This document shows positions 16,497 to 25,654 of a stretch of 64,000 nt of DNA, in pieces (the first letter of the stretch is position 1; every line of letters begins with the position of its first letter). Origin of the DNA: JACDAE01 sp963717195 (GTDB lineage Bacteria; Chloroflexota; Ktedonobacteria; Ktedonobacterales; Ktedonobacteraceae). The stretch spans positions 1,116,001 through 1,180,000 of the forward strand of contig CAVQVR010000021.1 of NCBI GenBank assembly GCA_963717195.1, given 5' to 3'. Under the pieces are notes generated by a model, which worked only from the letters and a program-made list of their open reading frames with translations, made no database searches and was not told where the DNA came from. The translations under genes and the position numbers were made by a program.

Positions 16497-16907
16497 TTGG
16501 CCGAAACCATCAAAGGCGAGTATTACTACGGTATGGGACGGCGCAAGACGGCTGTAGCCCGCGTGCGCCTCTTCCCCAATGGTGATGGCAACATCACCGT
16601 CAATGGTAAAAGTGTTCAGGCGTATTTTGGCACCCGCGATACGCATAAGGCGACCATTTCCGCACCCTTCCGTGCGGTTGATCTGGGTGATACCTATACA
16701 ATAACTGTACGCGTTGTCGGCGGCGGCACCTCTGGTCAGGCGGGCGCAATCCGCCATGCTCTGGCACGTGCTCTCGTACGCATGAACCCCGAGTTCAAAG
16801 CGGCCCTGCGCAAAGCTGGCTATCTCACACGCGACCCACGTATGAAGGAACGTAAGAAACCAGGCTTGAAGCGTGCTCGTAAGGCTCCACAGTACACGAA
16901 GCGCTAA
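16497..16907 (+). CDS. rpsI: 30S ribosomal protein uS9
   Basis: uS9, whose C-terminal tail reaches the P-site tRNA. TTG 16497 follows AGAAGAGGAG at nine bases and gives 136 residues: GMGRRKTAVARVRLFPNGDG, GGGTSGQAGAIRHALARAL, and the C-terminal RDPRMKERKKPGLKRARKAP with QYTKR, where the final KR touches tRNA. An in-frame ATG at 16464 overlaps rplM and is less likely. This is the last gene of the ribosomal block. Confidence 0.96.
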   Translation: MAETIKGEYYYGMGRRKTAVARVRLFPNGDGNITVNGKSVQAYFGTRDTHKATISAPFRAVDLGDTYTITVRVVGGGTSGQAGAIRHALARALVRMNPEFKAALRKAGYLTRDPRMKERKKPGLKRARKAPQYTKR

Positions 16908-16922
16908 TTCAATTCTTCTTAA

Positions 16923-19170
16923 TTAAATGCAGGGCAAGGTGAACCAGAAGGTTGAACCTTTGCCCTGTTCACTCTCGACGCCGATGCTGCCTCCTTGCCG
17001 CTCAATGATAATACGGCTGATGTGTAGACCCAGGCCGAGACCGACACCTGAGCCACTTTGTACCTGAATACCTGGGACGCGATAAAAGCGCTCCCAGATG
17101 CGCTCTTGTTCTTCTGGAGAGAGCCCTGGCCCCTGATCATGGACTGAAACACGAGCTACTCCATCTCTTATTTCTACCTTGACCTCGACAGGTCGTGCAG
17201 CTTCTGAGTATTTGAGGGCATTAGATAGGTAGTTGTTTACAACCTGGCTGTACACGGTCGTGATCCGCTGCGACAAGTATTGCAGTGGAGGGCAAATCTA
17301 CTACTAGAGTCCGGTCGGGTGAGACCTGCTGCTGCTCTTCGACCGCTTCGCAGACCATGGCAACAAGGTCTCCTTTTTCCATGCGCAATTCCAGGTGCCC
17401 TTGCTCCAGGCGGGAGACATCCAGTAGATCATGGACAAGGCGATTTTGGCGTTCGAGTTGTCGTTCAGCACGCGCTAAAAGCTGTTCCAGCGCCTGGAGT
17501 GCTTGCGCTTCCTCACCATTGTGTTGTTGAAGTAACTTGTTCAGGCGACGGCGTGCCAGTTGTAGATTTGCTTTCATAGTAGTTATCGGCGTGCGTAATT
17601 CGTGTCCAGCAATGCCGATAAACTCATCCTTGAGCTGATTTGCGGATAGAGCAGCCATCTCGTTCGCTCGTGCCTGGGAGGTCTCGGTCAGCAGGCGTTC
17701 TCGTTCCATCACCAGAGTGACAAGTTCCGTCACCGCGCGGGTTAAAGCGAGCTCTTCGGGTGTGTAAGTATGATCACGTCCACCATAATCAAGCGTTAGA
17801 TATCCCAGAAGCTGGGATCCTGATACCATAGGAGCAAGCAGCATCTGGCGAATTTTATAAGGATTGGGCTGTTCGTTGTAAGGCGGTTGCGTCAGGTCCA
17901 TTATGAGAATCTCATTCGCACGCATGCGTTTTACCAGTTCAGGATCGCCGCTGTCGGAGAGATGGATATCCATTTCTTCTTGCTCGCGCCACCATTGTTG
18001 TTCCTGCTCAGGTGGCAATCCTACCACAGCCAGGGGACGCAGGCGTTCTGTTTCTGGCTCCACGCGATTTATTCCCAGGCGATCACAGCCCAATACTGCA
18101 CGTGTCAACTCTGCCATACGTTGCATCACGCTTCGTGAATGATCTCTCGTTTGATCCACTGGTGGAAGATCGGATGTTACTCCTTGCACCATTACCTGGG
18201 CTATCTGTAGTAACGCTTCCAGCACATTTCTTGTTTGTTGCTCCAGTTGCCTTCGTTCGGTTACATCGCGTGCAATGGCAAGGGCTCCTGTGATGTGCCC
18301 GTCTTTGTCTCGCAGAGGAGTTCCACTTATGTTGAGCCAGAGATCTTCATCTGTAAAGGTACGCACGACGATATCGGCTGCATTTGCCCCTGTCAGTACT
18401 TCTCCATGCATGATACGTACAGATGGTATCTGATCAAGAGGTAGAGATTTTCCATTGGCCGAGTGCAGATGTGTCTGTTCTGCCCTCTGAGTGAGGGGCT
18501 CAGAAAAGTATTCTTGCGTAATATAGCGGTTAAGTATAGCACGTGCCATTGTATTCGTCTGTACCAGGCGACCGTTAGCGTCATAGACAAGAATGCCATC
18601 AGTCATTGCCTCAAAGAGCGCTTCCAATTCCCTGGCATGAGCCTGAGCCTCCTGCTCCATTTTGCGTAGCGACTCTTGCTCGTCTTCTAGAGCCCTGCGT
18701 GCATGTTGGGTCTGGCTGGCGAGCAAGCTAATTGCGAGGCTGACGATTACAAATAAAATTATTCCAACCTGATTGCCTGTTCCAGCAATTATCAGAGAAA
18801 AATATGGAGGTAGGGTAAGAAATATTAGCATAACTGCTCCGACAAAAGTAGCAAGAAGGCTGGGACCGACACCCCATCCAAGGGCGACGAGTAGAACTAC
18901 GAGCAGGGCGAATGACTCGGAAAACTGAAAGGTGGGATAGATTCTCATGAGCGCGACAAGACCCGCTGCGACCAACATTTGTAACAGGAACGCTGTGAGA
19001 TATCCGGCTACCAGACTGCGCAAAGGTCGGGGTAGGAAATGCAGATTATAGGTAGAGGTAAGCAACGTCTTCAGTGTGTGCCTTTCTGAGAGTAGTGGCT
19101 GGTTTTGCTGTGTTGTCGACTGAGTTGAAATAACGTCGTCACCATGTTGGGCAAGCCGATCAGTTTCCAT
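16923..19170 (-). CDS. Membrane sensor histidine kinase (DUF4118-PAS-GAF-HisKA-HATPase), frame broken
   Basis: Reading leftward from ATG 19170 (AAGGAG eight bases ahead): four membrane helices of a KdpD/DUF4118-type module (about residues 45-150), a coiled linker, a PAS domain (ALFEAMTDGILVYDANGRLV), a GAF-like domain (MAELTRAVLGCDRLGINRVE) and HisKA with phospho-acceptor H in FIGIAGHELRTPITTMKANL. The ATPase N-box NNYLSNALKYS, DQGPGL, FYR and GSGVGLGLGLHIS lie in another frame. One extra base near 17257 (CAGCCAG for CAGCAG on the coding strand) breaks the frame. About 750 residues once repaired. No response regulator is adjacent and the ligand is unknown. Confidence 0.88.
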
Positions 19171-19377
19171 GGTGATGCTCCTTGTCACCGGGAGAAGATG
19201 TTATTGATAGCGCCATTGTGCTCATGAAGATATCCCTTTCTCAACGCCTTGTCTGTCTTCCAGCAAAATCCTGGCCTGAGTTTATATGATACAATAAATC
19301 GTCAAAAAAGGTGCCCTGAATGGGTGTAAAGTGCGTCCGATAAGAATTTAACAGGAAAGCGAGGTCAGGTGCAACGA

Positions 19378-20508
19378 ATGGATAGAGGGAGAAGTAGGCC
19401 CCAGGGATATCGGCCACGGCCAACAAGAGATCTCGATGAGTATGAGTATGAGCCGAGGCCCAGGAGGAGGCGTCCGCCTCCACCGCATCGTCGTCGTCGT
19501 CGAGTGTGGCCTGTATTGCTGGCCGGGTGCGGGCTGGGCGTCCTGTTAACGGTACTCGCTGCCGCCGTGATCGTTTTCCTGGCTATTCGTTCGACTCAAG
19601 GCAATGGTATCGGTTCTCTTCCTATTATTGGCAGCTCTAAAACCTTTACTAAAGAAGACACATCGCAGGTGCAACTCTCCACCATTGCACAACTGCAGGT
19701 CTGTGATAAAATCGGCAACGTCTCGATTAAGGTTGATCCAGCCGCTTCGACACCATCGGTAACCACGACGAAAGTTGTGCATGTGGGTAGTCAGTCTTCT
19801 GCAGATCAGGAATTTCAGCGTATTGCCGTAGAAGTTCAACCACCCGGCACAATTGCTAATCCTTTGACATGTACTCGATTACTTCCGACCGCTGCCCCAA
19901 CAAGCACATCTACCCCTTCTACAGATAATGGGAGCGTAAGTAGCGCTTTAACAGTTAATGTTACTCTTCCCACGAGCAACGGTTTATTGCAAGCAAATAG
20001 TGATGCAGTCAATGTAGCTATCACATTGCCACAGAGCGTCCTGCCTCCCGATGGACCGACGATGGAGTTAGATGTTGAAGCTCCTGTCGGCAATATCGAT
20101 ATAAGCGGCATTAGCGGACTAATGGATGTTACCGGGGACACAGGCAATATCCAGGTGAGCAATGGCGTCCTTACTGGTGGGTCACAACTGGTCACAAATC
20201 TGGGGAATGTTGCTTTCAGCGGCCCTCTTGGTAGTCCTGCAATTGCTACGGCGCAGAACAATTTTTATCACATTTCGAGTAGCCAGGGCAATATCGATGT
20301 GACTCTGCCCGCTACTACGAATGTGGGACTGGATACCTACACCAACCAGGGAAAGATTAGTAGCGATTTCAATATTCCGTTGCAAAATAGTGATGGTGGA
20401 ATGAAGTACCTGGGCCCTCTTAATACTGCCAGTTCTTCTTCGCTACCGGTCACGTTGGTGATACATATGAATCTGGGCAATATTGCTATTCATAAATTGC
20501 AGGTGTGA
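19378..20508 (+). CDS. Membrane-anchored DUF4097-like beta-repeat protein
   Basis: A short cytosolic N-terminus extremely rich in Arg and Pro (RRRRPPPPHRRRRR-like) precedes one transmembrane helix (about residues 45-70, VLLAGCGLGVLLTVLAAAVI) and an extracytoplasmic domain. That domain has repeated GNI/GNV turns (VGNIDISGI, GDTGNIQVSN, LGNVAFSG, QGNIDVTLP, LGNIAIHK), the pattern of DUF4097/DUF4098 putative adhesin beta-solenoids. A Ser/Thr/Pro linker sits mid-domain. ATG 19378 is preferred over GTG 19369 because AGGT lies seven bases ahead. Function unknown. It is probably cotranscribed with the FHA-ABC gene 33 bp downstream. Confidence 0.75.
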   Translation: MDRGRSRPQGYRPRPTRDLDEYEYEPRPRRRRPPPPHRRRRRVWPVLLAGCGLGVLLTVLAAAVIVFLAIRSTQGNGIGSLPIIGSSKTFTKEDTSQVQLSTIAQLQVCDKIGNVSIKVDPAASTPSVTTTKVVHVGSQSSADQEFQRIAVEVQPPGTIANPLTCTRLLPTAAPTSTSTPSTDNGSVSSALTVNVTLPTSNGLLQANSDAVNVAITLPQSVLPPDGPTMELDVEAPVGNIDISGISGLMDVTGDTGNIQVSNGVLTGGSQLVTNLGNVAFSGPLGSPAIATAQNNFYHISSSQGNIDVTLPATTNVGLDTYTNQGKISSDFNIPLQNSDGGMKYLGPLNTASSSSLPVTLVIHMNLGNIAIHKLQV

Positions 20509-20540
20509 TGGAGCAATTTTTTGGAAAGTAGTGTTATTAT

Positions 20541-23102
20541 GTGATGAAAGGTGATGTGATGGGTGTTGTAAATGGCCCTATGCTCGAAGTCAGTACCAAT
20601 ATTGATGTTGAAAAACGTGCGTATCCATTAGTAAAACAGGTGATCAATATTGGGCGAGATCCCACGAATGATATCTTCATCAACCGCCCAACCGTTTCAG
20701 CTTTACATGCTCAGATCGTACGTGAGGGCAACTCCTTTGTCTTTATTCATCCACATCCGGCACGTGGCAAAACGCTCAATGGAATTATTTATCAAGGACG
20801 CTCGATCGCAGGAACGGAGCAATTTCGCAAAACGCTTATGCGTGGTGACATGTTTCGTATCAGTGATGAACATGGCACGCTGGTAACACTTACCTATAAT
20901 GATGGTACAGGTGCGACTCAGGAAAGTATTCCCGAGATGCATCCTATTCCGCTAGGTGCGCCAGTGATTACTATCGGGCGGGCACCCGATAACACTGTTG
21001 TGCTCAATCATCCACAGGTTTCTGGGCATCATGCACGCCTGGAACAGGTGCAGAATGGATATCGCATTCTGGACATGGGCAGTACAAACCATGTATATGT
21101 CAATGAACAGCGTGTCAGTCAGCAGTTGCTTACTCCCGGTGATGAGGTGCATATTGGCCCCTTCAGGCTAACCTATACGGGAACCCAACTGACGCAGCAA
21201 GATGAGAGTAACGGTATTCGTATCGATGCCCTGCGTCTGCATAAAGAGGGAAATAAGGGCGTTGTGCTGTTAAATGACATCTCGCTCGTTATTCCTCCAC
21301 GCAAGTTTGTGGCCCTGGTTGGTGGCTCTGGTGCAGGCAAATCTACGCTGATGGATGCTCTAAATGGATTGCGGCCAGCCCAGCAGGGTGTTGTGTTCTA
21401 CAATGGTAAGGATTACTATCGCCATCTCGCCGCCTTCAGTGCTCAACTTGGTTACGTGCCACAAGATGATATCATTCATCGCGATCTCACAGTTGAACAT
21501 GCACTCTACTATGCTGCCCGCTTGCGTTTGCCGGAAGACTTTACACAGAAGCAGATTCGCGAACGTATCGATGCCGTGCTTGATGATGTGGAGATGAAGG
21601 GAAGGCGAAGCTTGCTGGTGAGCAAACTTTCAGGTGGGCAGCGCAAACGTGTCTCTATTGCGCTGGAACTGCTTGCCAATCCCAGTGTCTTCTTCCTCGA
21701 CGAGCCAACTTCTGGCCTTGATCCTGGCCTTGACCGCAAGATGATGCTGCTTTTGCGCAAACTGGCCGATAAGGGTCATACTATCGTTCTCGTCACTCAT
21801 GCAACTAACAATATCAACATCTGCGATTATGTGTGCTTCCTGACACAGGGTGGCCGCGTGGCTTATTATGGGCCACCCAACAACGCCAAAACCTACTTTG
21901 GGAAGACGGATTTCGCCGAGATCTATAGTGTACTGGAACCAACAGAAGAGAATCCCAATATCCCGGCGCAGGCGGAAGCAAGGTTCAGACAATCGCCTGA
22001 GTTTGCTCGTTATGTGGGCGAACCTCTGAAACAGGGTCCCGCTGGCCGGGCTGATGCTCAGACCCATACAGAGTTGCTTAAACCTCCAAAGCGTGGCAAT
22101 CCGTGGCTGCAGTTCCGCATCCTGGCGGCACGCTATCTTGAACTGCTCAAAAACGATAGAGTCAACCTCGCAATTCTGCTCTTACAGGCTCCTATCATCG
22201 GTCTCATTCTGTTCTCGCTGGCAGCCCTGAATACATTTTCGACAACCAGCATTGTGTCCTGCCCTCATCATGCAGATATAGTGAACAACGCGGGCCCCAT
22301 ATTGATTGATTGCCAGCAGGAACTTCAGCAACTCAATGCGCTCTCAGATCCCAATGGCCGGGCGTTCAAAGCTCAGAGGTTTCCTGGTAAGTCGGATCTG
22401 CAGATCGTGCAGGATTCTATTACTGAGGGATCGGGTGCAGATGCACAGAAGATACTCTTTATCATGGCCTTCGCAGCAGTCATGTTCGGCTGCCTGAATG
22501 GGGCACGCGAGATCGTTAAAGAAGTACCCATTTACCGACGCGAACGCACGGTAAATCTGGGGATCGCCCCTTACATGTTCTCGAAAATTACAGTGCTTGG
22601 AGTATTATGCCTACTACAAAGCTTTGTGCTTGTACTTTTCGTCGATATCAGGACGCCGTTTCTCTATAGTATTATGCTACCACCATTTGTGGAGATCTAT
22701 ATTACTATGGCACTCACGTCGCTTGCTGGCTTGATGATGGGTCTTGCCATTTCTGCCATTGTACCTAATAGCGACCGTTCCATGAGTATCGTCCCTATTG
22801 TTCTCATTCCGCAGGTTATATTCTCGGGCGTTCTCTTCTCGTTGGATAGTCCGCCATTTCTGCAAGTGCTGGGTGCCTTCTTTCCGGCACGCTGGGCCAT
22901 GGCGGCGATGGGATCGACCGTGGGACTGCATGGCGATAAACTGGGTGCTGATGCCTTCTCGTATTGGAGTACGCTGGTTGCGTATTCGCAGACCGACGCC
23001 GTCCTTCATTTGCTTTTATGCTGGACTGTGCTAGTTGTTACTATTGTTCTGCTTGTTCTGGCGACTGCGTATCTTCTGAAGAGAAAGGATGTGCGCGCGT
23101 AA
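20541..23102 (+). CDS. FHA-FHA-ABC transporter with fused ABC-2/ABCG-type membrane domain
   Basis: An 853-residue half-transporter. Two forkhead-associated domains come first: INIGRDPTNDIFINRPTVSA (about 35-55) and ITIGRAPDNTVVLNHPQVSG (about 145-165), both with the GR..(D/N) and S..H phospho-Thr-binding residues. The ATPase has Walker A GGSGAGKST, signature LSGGQRKRVSIALELL and Walker B VFFLDEPTSGLDPG. About six membrane helices follow (510-850) with the ABCG-like layout. FHA domains imply control by Ser/Thr kinases. The substrate is unknown. Start could also be ATG 20544 or ATG 20559, the latter having AAAGG close upstream. Confidence 0.9.
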   Translation: MMKGDVMGVVNGPMLEVSTNIDVEKRAYPLVKQVINIGRDPTNDIFINRPTVSALHAQIVREGNSFVFIHPHPARGKTLNGIIYQGRSIAGTEQFRKTLMRGDMFRISDEHGTLVTLTYNDGTGATQESIPEMHPIPLGAPVITIGRAPDNTVVLNHPQVSGHHARLEQVQNGYRILDMGSTNHVYVNEQRVSQQLLTPGDEVHIGPFRLTYTGTQLTQQDESNGIRIDALRLHKEGNKGVVLLNDISLVIPPRKFVALVGGSGAGKSTLMDALNGLRPAQQGVVFYNGKDYYRHLAAFSAQLGYVPQDDIIHRDLTVEHALYYAARLRLPEDFTQKQIRERIDAVLDDVEMKGRRSLLVSKLSGGQRKRVSIALELLANPSVFFLDEPTSGLDPGLDRKMMLLLRKLADKGHTIVLVTHATNNINICDYVCFLTQGGRVAYYGPPNNAKTYFGKTDFAEIYSVLEPTEENPNIPAQAEARFRQSPEFARYVGEPLKQGPAGRADAQTHTELLKPPKRGNPWLQFRILAARYLELLKNDRVNLAILLLQAPIIGLILFSLAALNTFSTTSIVSCPHHADIVNNAGPILIDCQQELQQLNALSDPNGRAFKAQRFPGKSDLQIVQDSITEGSGADAQKILFIMAFAAVMFGCLNGAREIVKEVPIYRRERTVNLGIAPYMFSKITVLGVLCLLQSFVLVLFVDIRTPFLYSIMLPPFVEIYITMALTSLAGLMMGLAISAIVPNSDRSMSIVPIVLIPQVIFSGVLFSLDSPPFLQVLGAFFPARWAMAAMGSTVGLHGDKLGADAFSYWSTLVAYSQTDAVLHLLLCWTVLVVTIVLLVLATAYLLKRKDVRA

Positions 23103-23268
23103 AATTGCGAATATATTATATGAAGCAGCATTACATGTTCCTTAAACAGAAAGATAGATATCGTATGGTACTTCCTGGTATATCTCTTGCCGCAATAGAG
23201 ATTTATATGCTATTGTAGCAGTGTCCTTACCAGGACTGTCCAACGTAAAGAGAATAAGCAAGCAAGCG

Positions 23269-24546
23269 ATGTTATTAAACAGGCACATTGTCATTGGAAT
23301 ATGTGGGGGAATTGCATCCTACAAGGCCGTCGAGCTTGTGAGTCATTTGCAGCAAGCCGGTGTACTTGTTGATGTGATTATGACGGAGCACGCGGAAGAC
23401 TTTGTTCGCCCTCTCACATTTTCAACGATGAGTCATCGGCCTGTGTTTAGCGACCTCTGGGAACCCTCAGGGAGAGCGGCTGAACTCCATATCGAGCTGG
23501 CTGAGACTGCAGAACTATTGGCGGTTGTACCTGCAACGGCCAATACGCTTGCGAAGCTTGCCGGGGGAATGGCTGATAATATGTTGACTGCCGTTGCCCT
23601 GGCTACAAGGGCTCCTTTACTGTTGGCACCTGCGATGTACAAGGATATGTATACACACCCAGCAACTCAGGCAAATCTAACCCTGTTACGGGAGCGTGGC
23701 GCGTATATCGTGGAACCAGAAGTGGGGCATCTGGCATCAGGGGCTATCGGGCCAGGCCGGTTACCAGACACAGAGGTGTTGTTGGGTGCCATCAAGGCAT
23801 TATTGGGGCGTACCGGTGATCTTGCCGGTCGCCGTGTTCTTATAACTGCTGGTGGCACTCATGAACCTATCGACCCGGTACGGTATATAGGTAACCGCTC
23901 ATCAGGAAAAATGGGCTATGCTCTGGCCACAGAAGCGCGAGATCGTGGCGCACACGTTATAGTAATATCGGGTCCTGTTGCACTGTCAACTCCCTATGGT
24001 GTAGAGGTGCACAGAGTCGAGACAGCTATACAGATGCGCGACGCTGTCCATGCTTTTCTATCCGACATCGATGTTCTTATTATGAGTGCCGCTGTGGCGG
24101 ATTTCCGTCCCGCCTCACCCACGTCACACAAAATTAAGAAGGACAGCGATGAAAAGGGGAAACAAGAACGAAATGCGGATGAGAGTGCGTTCTCTGTTCG
24201 CCTGGTGAAAAATCCAGATATCCTCGGAGAGCTTGCCGTGGTTCAACAAGGGCAAGATATCCTGGGAAATAGCGAACAACCGAAACAACGCCTTATACGC
24301 GTTGGCTTCGCTGCCGAAACAGACGATATCATTACCTATGCACGCAGTAAACTGGTGAAAAAAAACCTCGATCTGCTAGTCGCTAATGATGTATCTCGCT
24401 CGGATAGTGGTTTTGGGGCTGACACCAATAAGGTCTTTATCTTCTCTGCGCATGGTGGAATGGAAGATTTGCCTGTGATGCCAAAAACAGGCGTTGCGGC
24501 GGCGATCTGGGATCGCGTGGTATCATTGTTAGATACCACTATGTAA
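23269..24546 (+). CDS. coaBC: Bifunctional phosphopantothenoylcysteine decarboxylase / phosphopantothenate-cysteine ligase
   Basis: Two steps of coenzyme A synthesis. CoaC part (residues 1 to about 180): GICGGIASYKAVELV, catalytic-region AELLAVVPATANTLAKLAGG and PAMYKDMYTHPATQANL, with the GHLASGAIGPGRLP substrate loop. CoaB part: RRVLITAGGTHEPIDPVRYI, GNRSSGKMGYALATEA, SAAVADFRP and RLVKNPDIL. A 30-residue polar insertion (KKDSDEKGKQERN region) interrupts the CoaB domain. ATG 23269 matches the family start. GTG 23221 is an alternative. No close operon partner. Confidence 0.95.
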   Translation: MLLNRHIVIGICGGIASYKAVELVSHLQQAGVLVDVIMTEHAEDFVRPLTFSTMSHRPVFSDLWEPSGRAAELHIELAETAELLAVVPATANTLAKLAGGMADNMLTAVALATRAPLLLAPAMYKDMYTHPATQANLTLLRERGAYIVEPEVGHLASGAIGPGRLPDTEVLLGAIKALLGRTGDLAGRRVLITAGGTHEPIDPVRYIGNRSSGKMGYALATEARDRGAHVIVISGPVALSTPYGVEVHRVETAIQMRDAVHAFLSDIDVLIMSAAVADFRPASPTSHKIKKDSDEKGKQERNADESAFSVRLVKNPDILGELAVVQQGQDILGNSEQPKQRLIRVGFAAETDDIITYARSKLVKKNLDLLVANDVSRSDSGFGADTNKVFIFSAHGGMEDLPVMPKTGVAAAIWDRVVSLLDTTM

Positions 24547-24625
24547 GCTGGGAGGTTGTGGCTCTGTGATGGGAGATTTTGTTTTAGAAATATTGGGTAC
24601 ACGAAGTACGCAGGAGGAATCCACA

Positions 24626-25021
24626 ATGGATCGTGCTGCTAGCGCTGGTTTTGAAGGCATCGCTCAGATGCTGCTGGAGCAGAAAAAATTAATGGACGCG
24701 TTAGAAGCTGAGAACCGCGAACTGCGGCGCCAGCTCGCTGACCTACGGCGTGGGGTAGGTATTGCAGTAATAATTGAGGGTAAGACTGTCCAGCTTGCTA
24801 CTGAGCCGGGCTCTCCTGTCCCCATGACTCCACAGGCTCAGGCCGCCTTACAGAGTCTCCAAAGTCTGCAAAATACTCAGGCGGCCATGCAATCTGGCTC
24901 CCAGAATAATTATAATCAGAATGGGCGCCCTACTAGCGGTCAGCCGCAGGTAAATCTCAATAGTGATAAGCGCGAAAATGGCAACGCTCGCAGCCCGCTT
25001 GCTGATAGCTTCGTGCTTTAA
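24626..25021 (+). CDS. Small hypothetical protein, N-terminal coiled coil
   Basis: 131 residues, not recognised. ATG 24626 has a perfect AGGAGG at the right distance. Residues about 15-40 (LLEQKKLMDALEAENRELRR, QLADLR) form a heptad coiled coil. A short hydrophobic strand (GIAVIIEGKTVQLAT) follows, and the C-terminal half is Gln/Asn/Ser-rich and likely disordered. It follows coaBC by 79 bp and could share its transcript. The gene is believed real because of ribosome-binding site and composition. Confidence 0.6.
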   Translation: MDRAASAGFEGIAQMLLEQKKLMDALEAENRELRRQLADLRRGVGIAVIIEGKTVQLATEPGSPVPMTPQAQAALQSLQSLQNTQAAMQSGSQNNYNQNGRPTSGQPQVNLNSDKRENGNARSPLADSFVL

Positions 25022-25145
25022 ACTACTTTCGTGCATTTTTGCTTGATCTTTTAAGATCCTGTATCTGCTTTCCTTTAGAGGCTGTATCAATATCCTCTCA
25101 GACCTGCTTGAGGGTATTGAGATTAGCTATTATCTGTTATGGTCA

Positions 25146-25167
25146 GGGGCACCTGTGTAAGTGCCCC
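25146..25167. terminator. Hairpin GGGGCAC-N8-GTGCCCC in spacer
   Basis: Perfect seven-base-pair stem at 25146-25152/25161-25167. No U-tract follows, so a Rho-independent role is uncertain. A weaker pairing CAATATCCTC/GAGGGTATTG lies just before it (about 25088-25121). Together they probably end transcription from the coaBC side. Confidence 0.4.
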
Positions 25168-25260
25168 ACCTGTGCATGTCACGCCCCGTACCCACATTAT
25201 CTGTATCCCTACCAATGAAAGTTTGACGGCGCAGAGCGTCGCTTCCATAAATTCCTCTAT

Positions 25261-25421
25261 CAGGGCCTGTGAATTATCCGCTCTCCTCGCGCCTACGGCG
25301 TTCGCAAAGGGTTATTAATTGTGTATTTTTCGGGCTCTTCCCGAAAAATACACAATTAATAACCAAAAAGGCCCGCGCAGCGGGCCAAAACACAGAGAAA
25401 AACGCTAATTCACAAGCCCTG
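25261..25421. mobile_element. MITE-like palindromic element, 161 bp
   Basis: Sixteen-base terminal inverted repeats CAGGGCCTGTGAATTA and TAATTCACAAGCCCTG (one mismatch) enclose a perfect 25-bp inverted repeat (25310-25334/25340-25364, loop CTCTT) and a small GGCCCG/CGGGCC hairpin. AATTCCTC occurs at 25250-25257 and again at 25422-25429, like a target-site duplication with three extra bases at the left. No transposase is present. The rest of the 630-bp spacer 25022-25654 holds no gene I can support. Confidence 0.65.
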
Positions 25422-25654
25422 AATTCCTCATATGCATAATAATTGACATATGAAAGACAGCATGATATATTTATGAGCAAGCAATCTATCTTTCCGTGGC
25501 TGCCTTTTCAGCCACGGAGAAATACATCCATGCAGACGGATTCATGGCATGATGCCGAGCCGCCTGTTTTTCCCTCTCTCAAGAACATCTACTATAAATG
25601 GTTCTATAAGTGGTTCTTTGATCTATCTAAGGATGGAGTGAAAGGAGAACTAGA

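Noticed and set aside
25310..25364. Intrinsic terminator at the 25-bp palindrome
   Set aside because: It is internal to a 161-bp element with terminal inverted repeats and a flanking direct repeat, so a mobile element explains it better, though it may also terminate.
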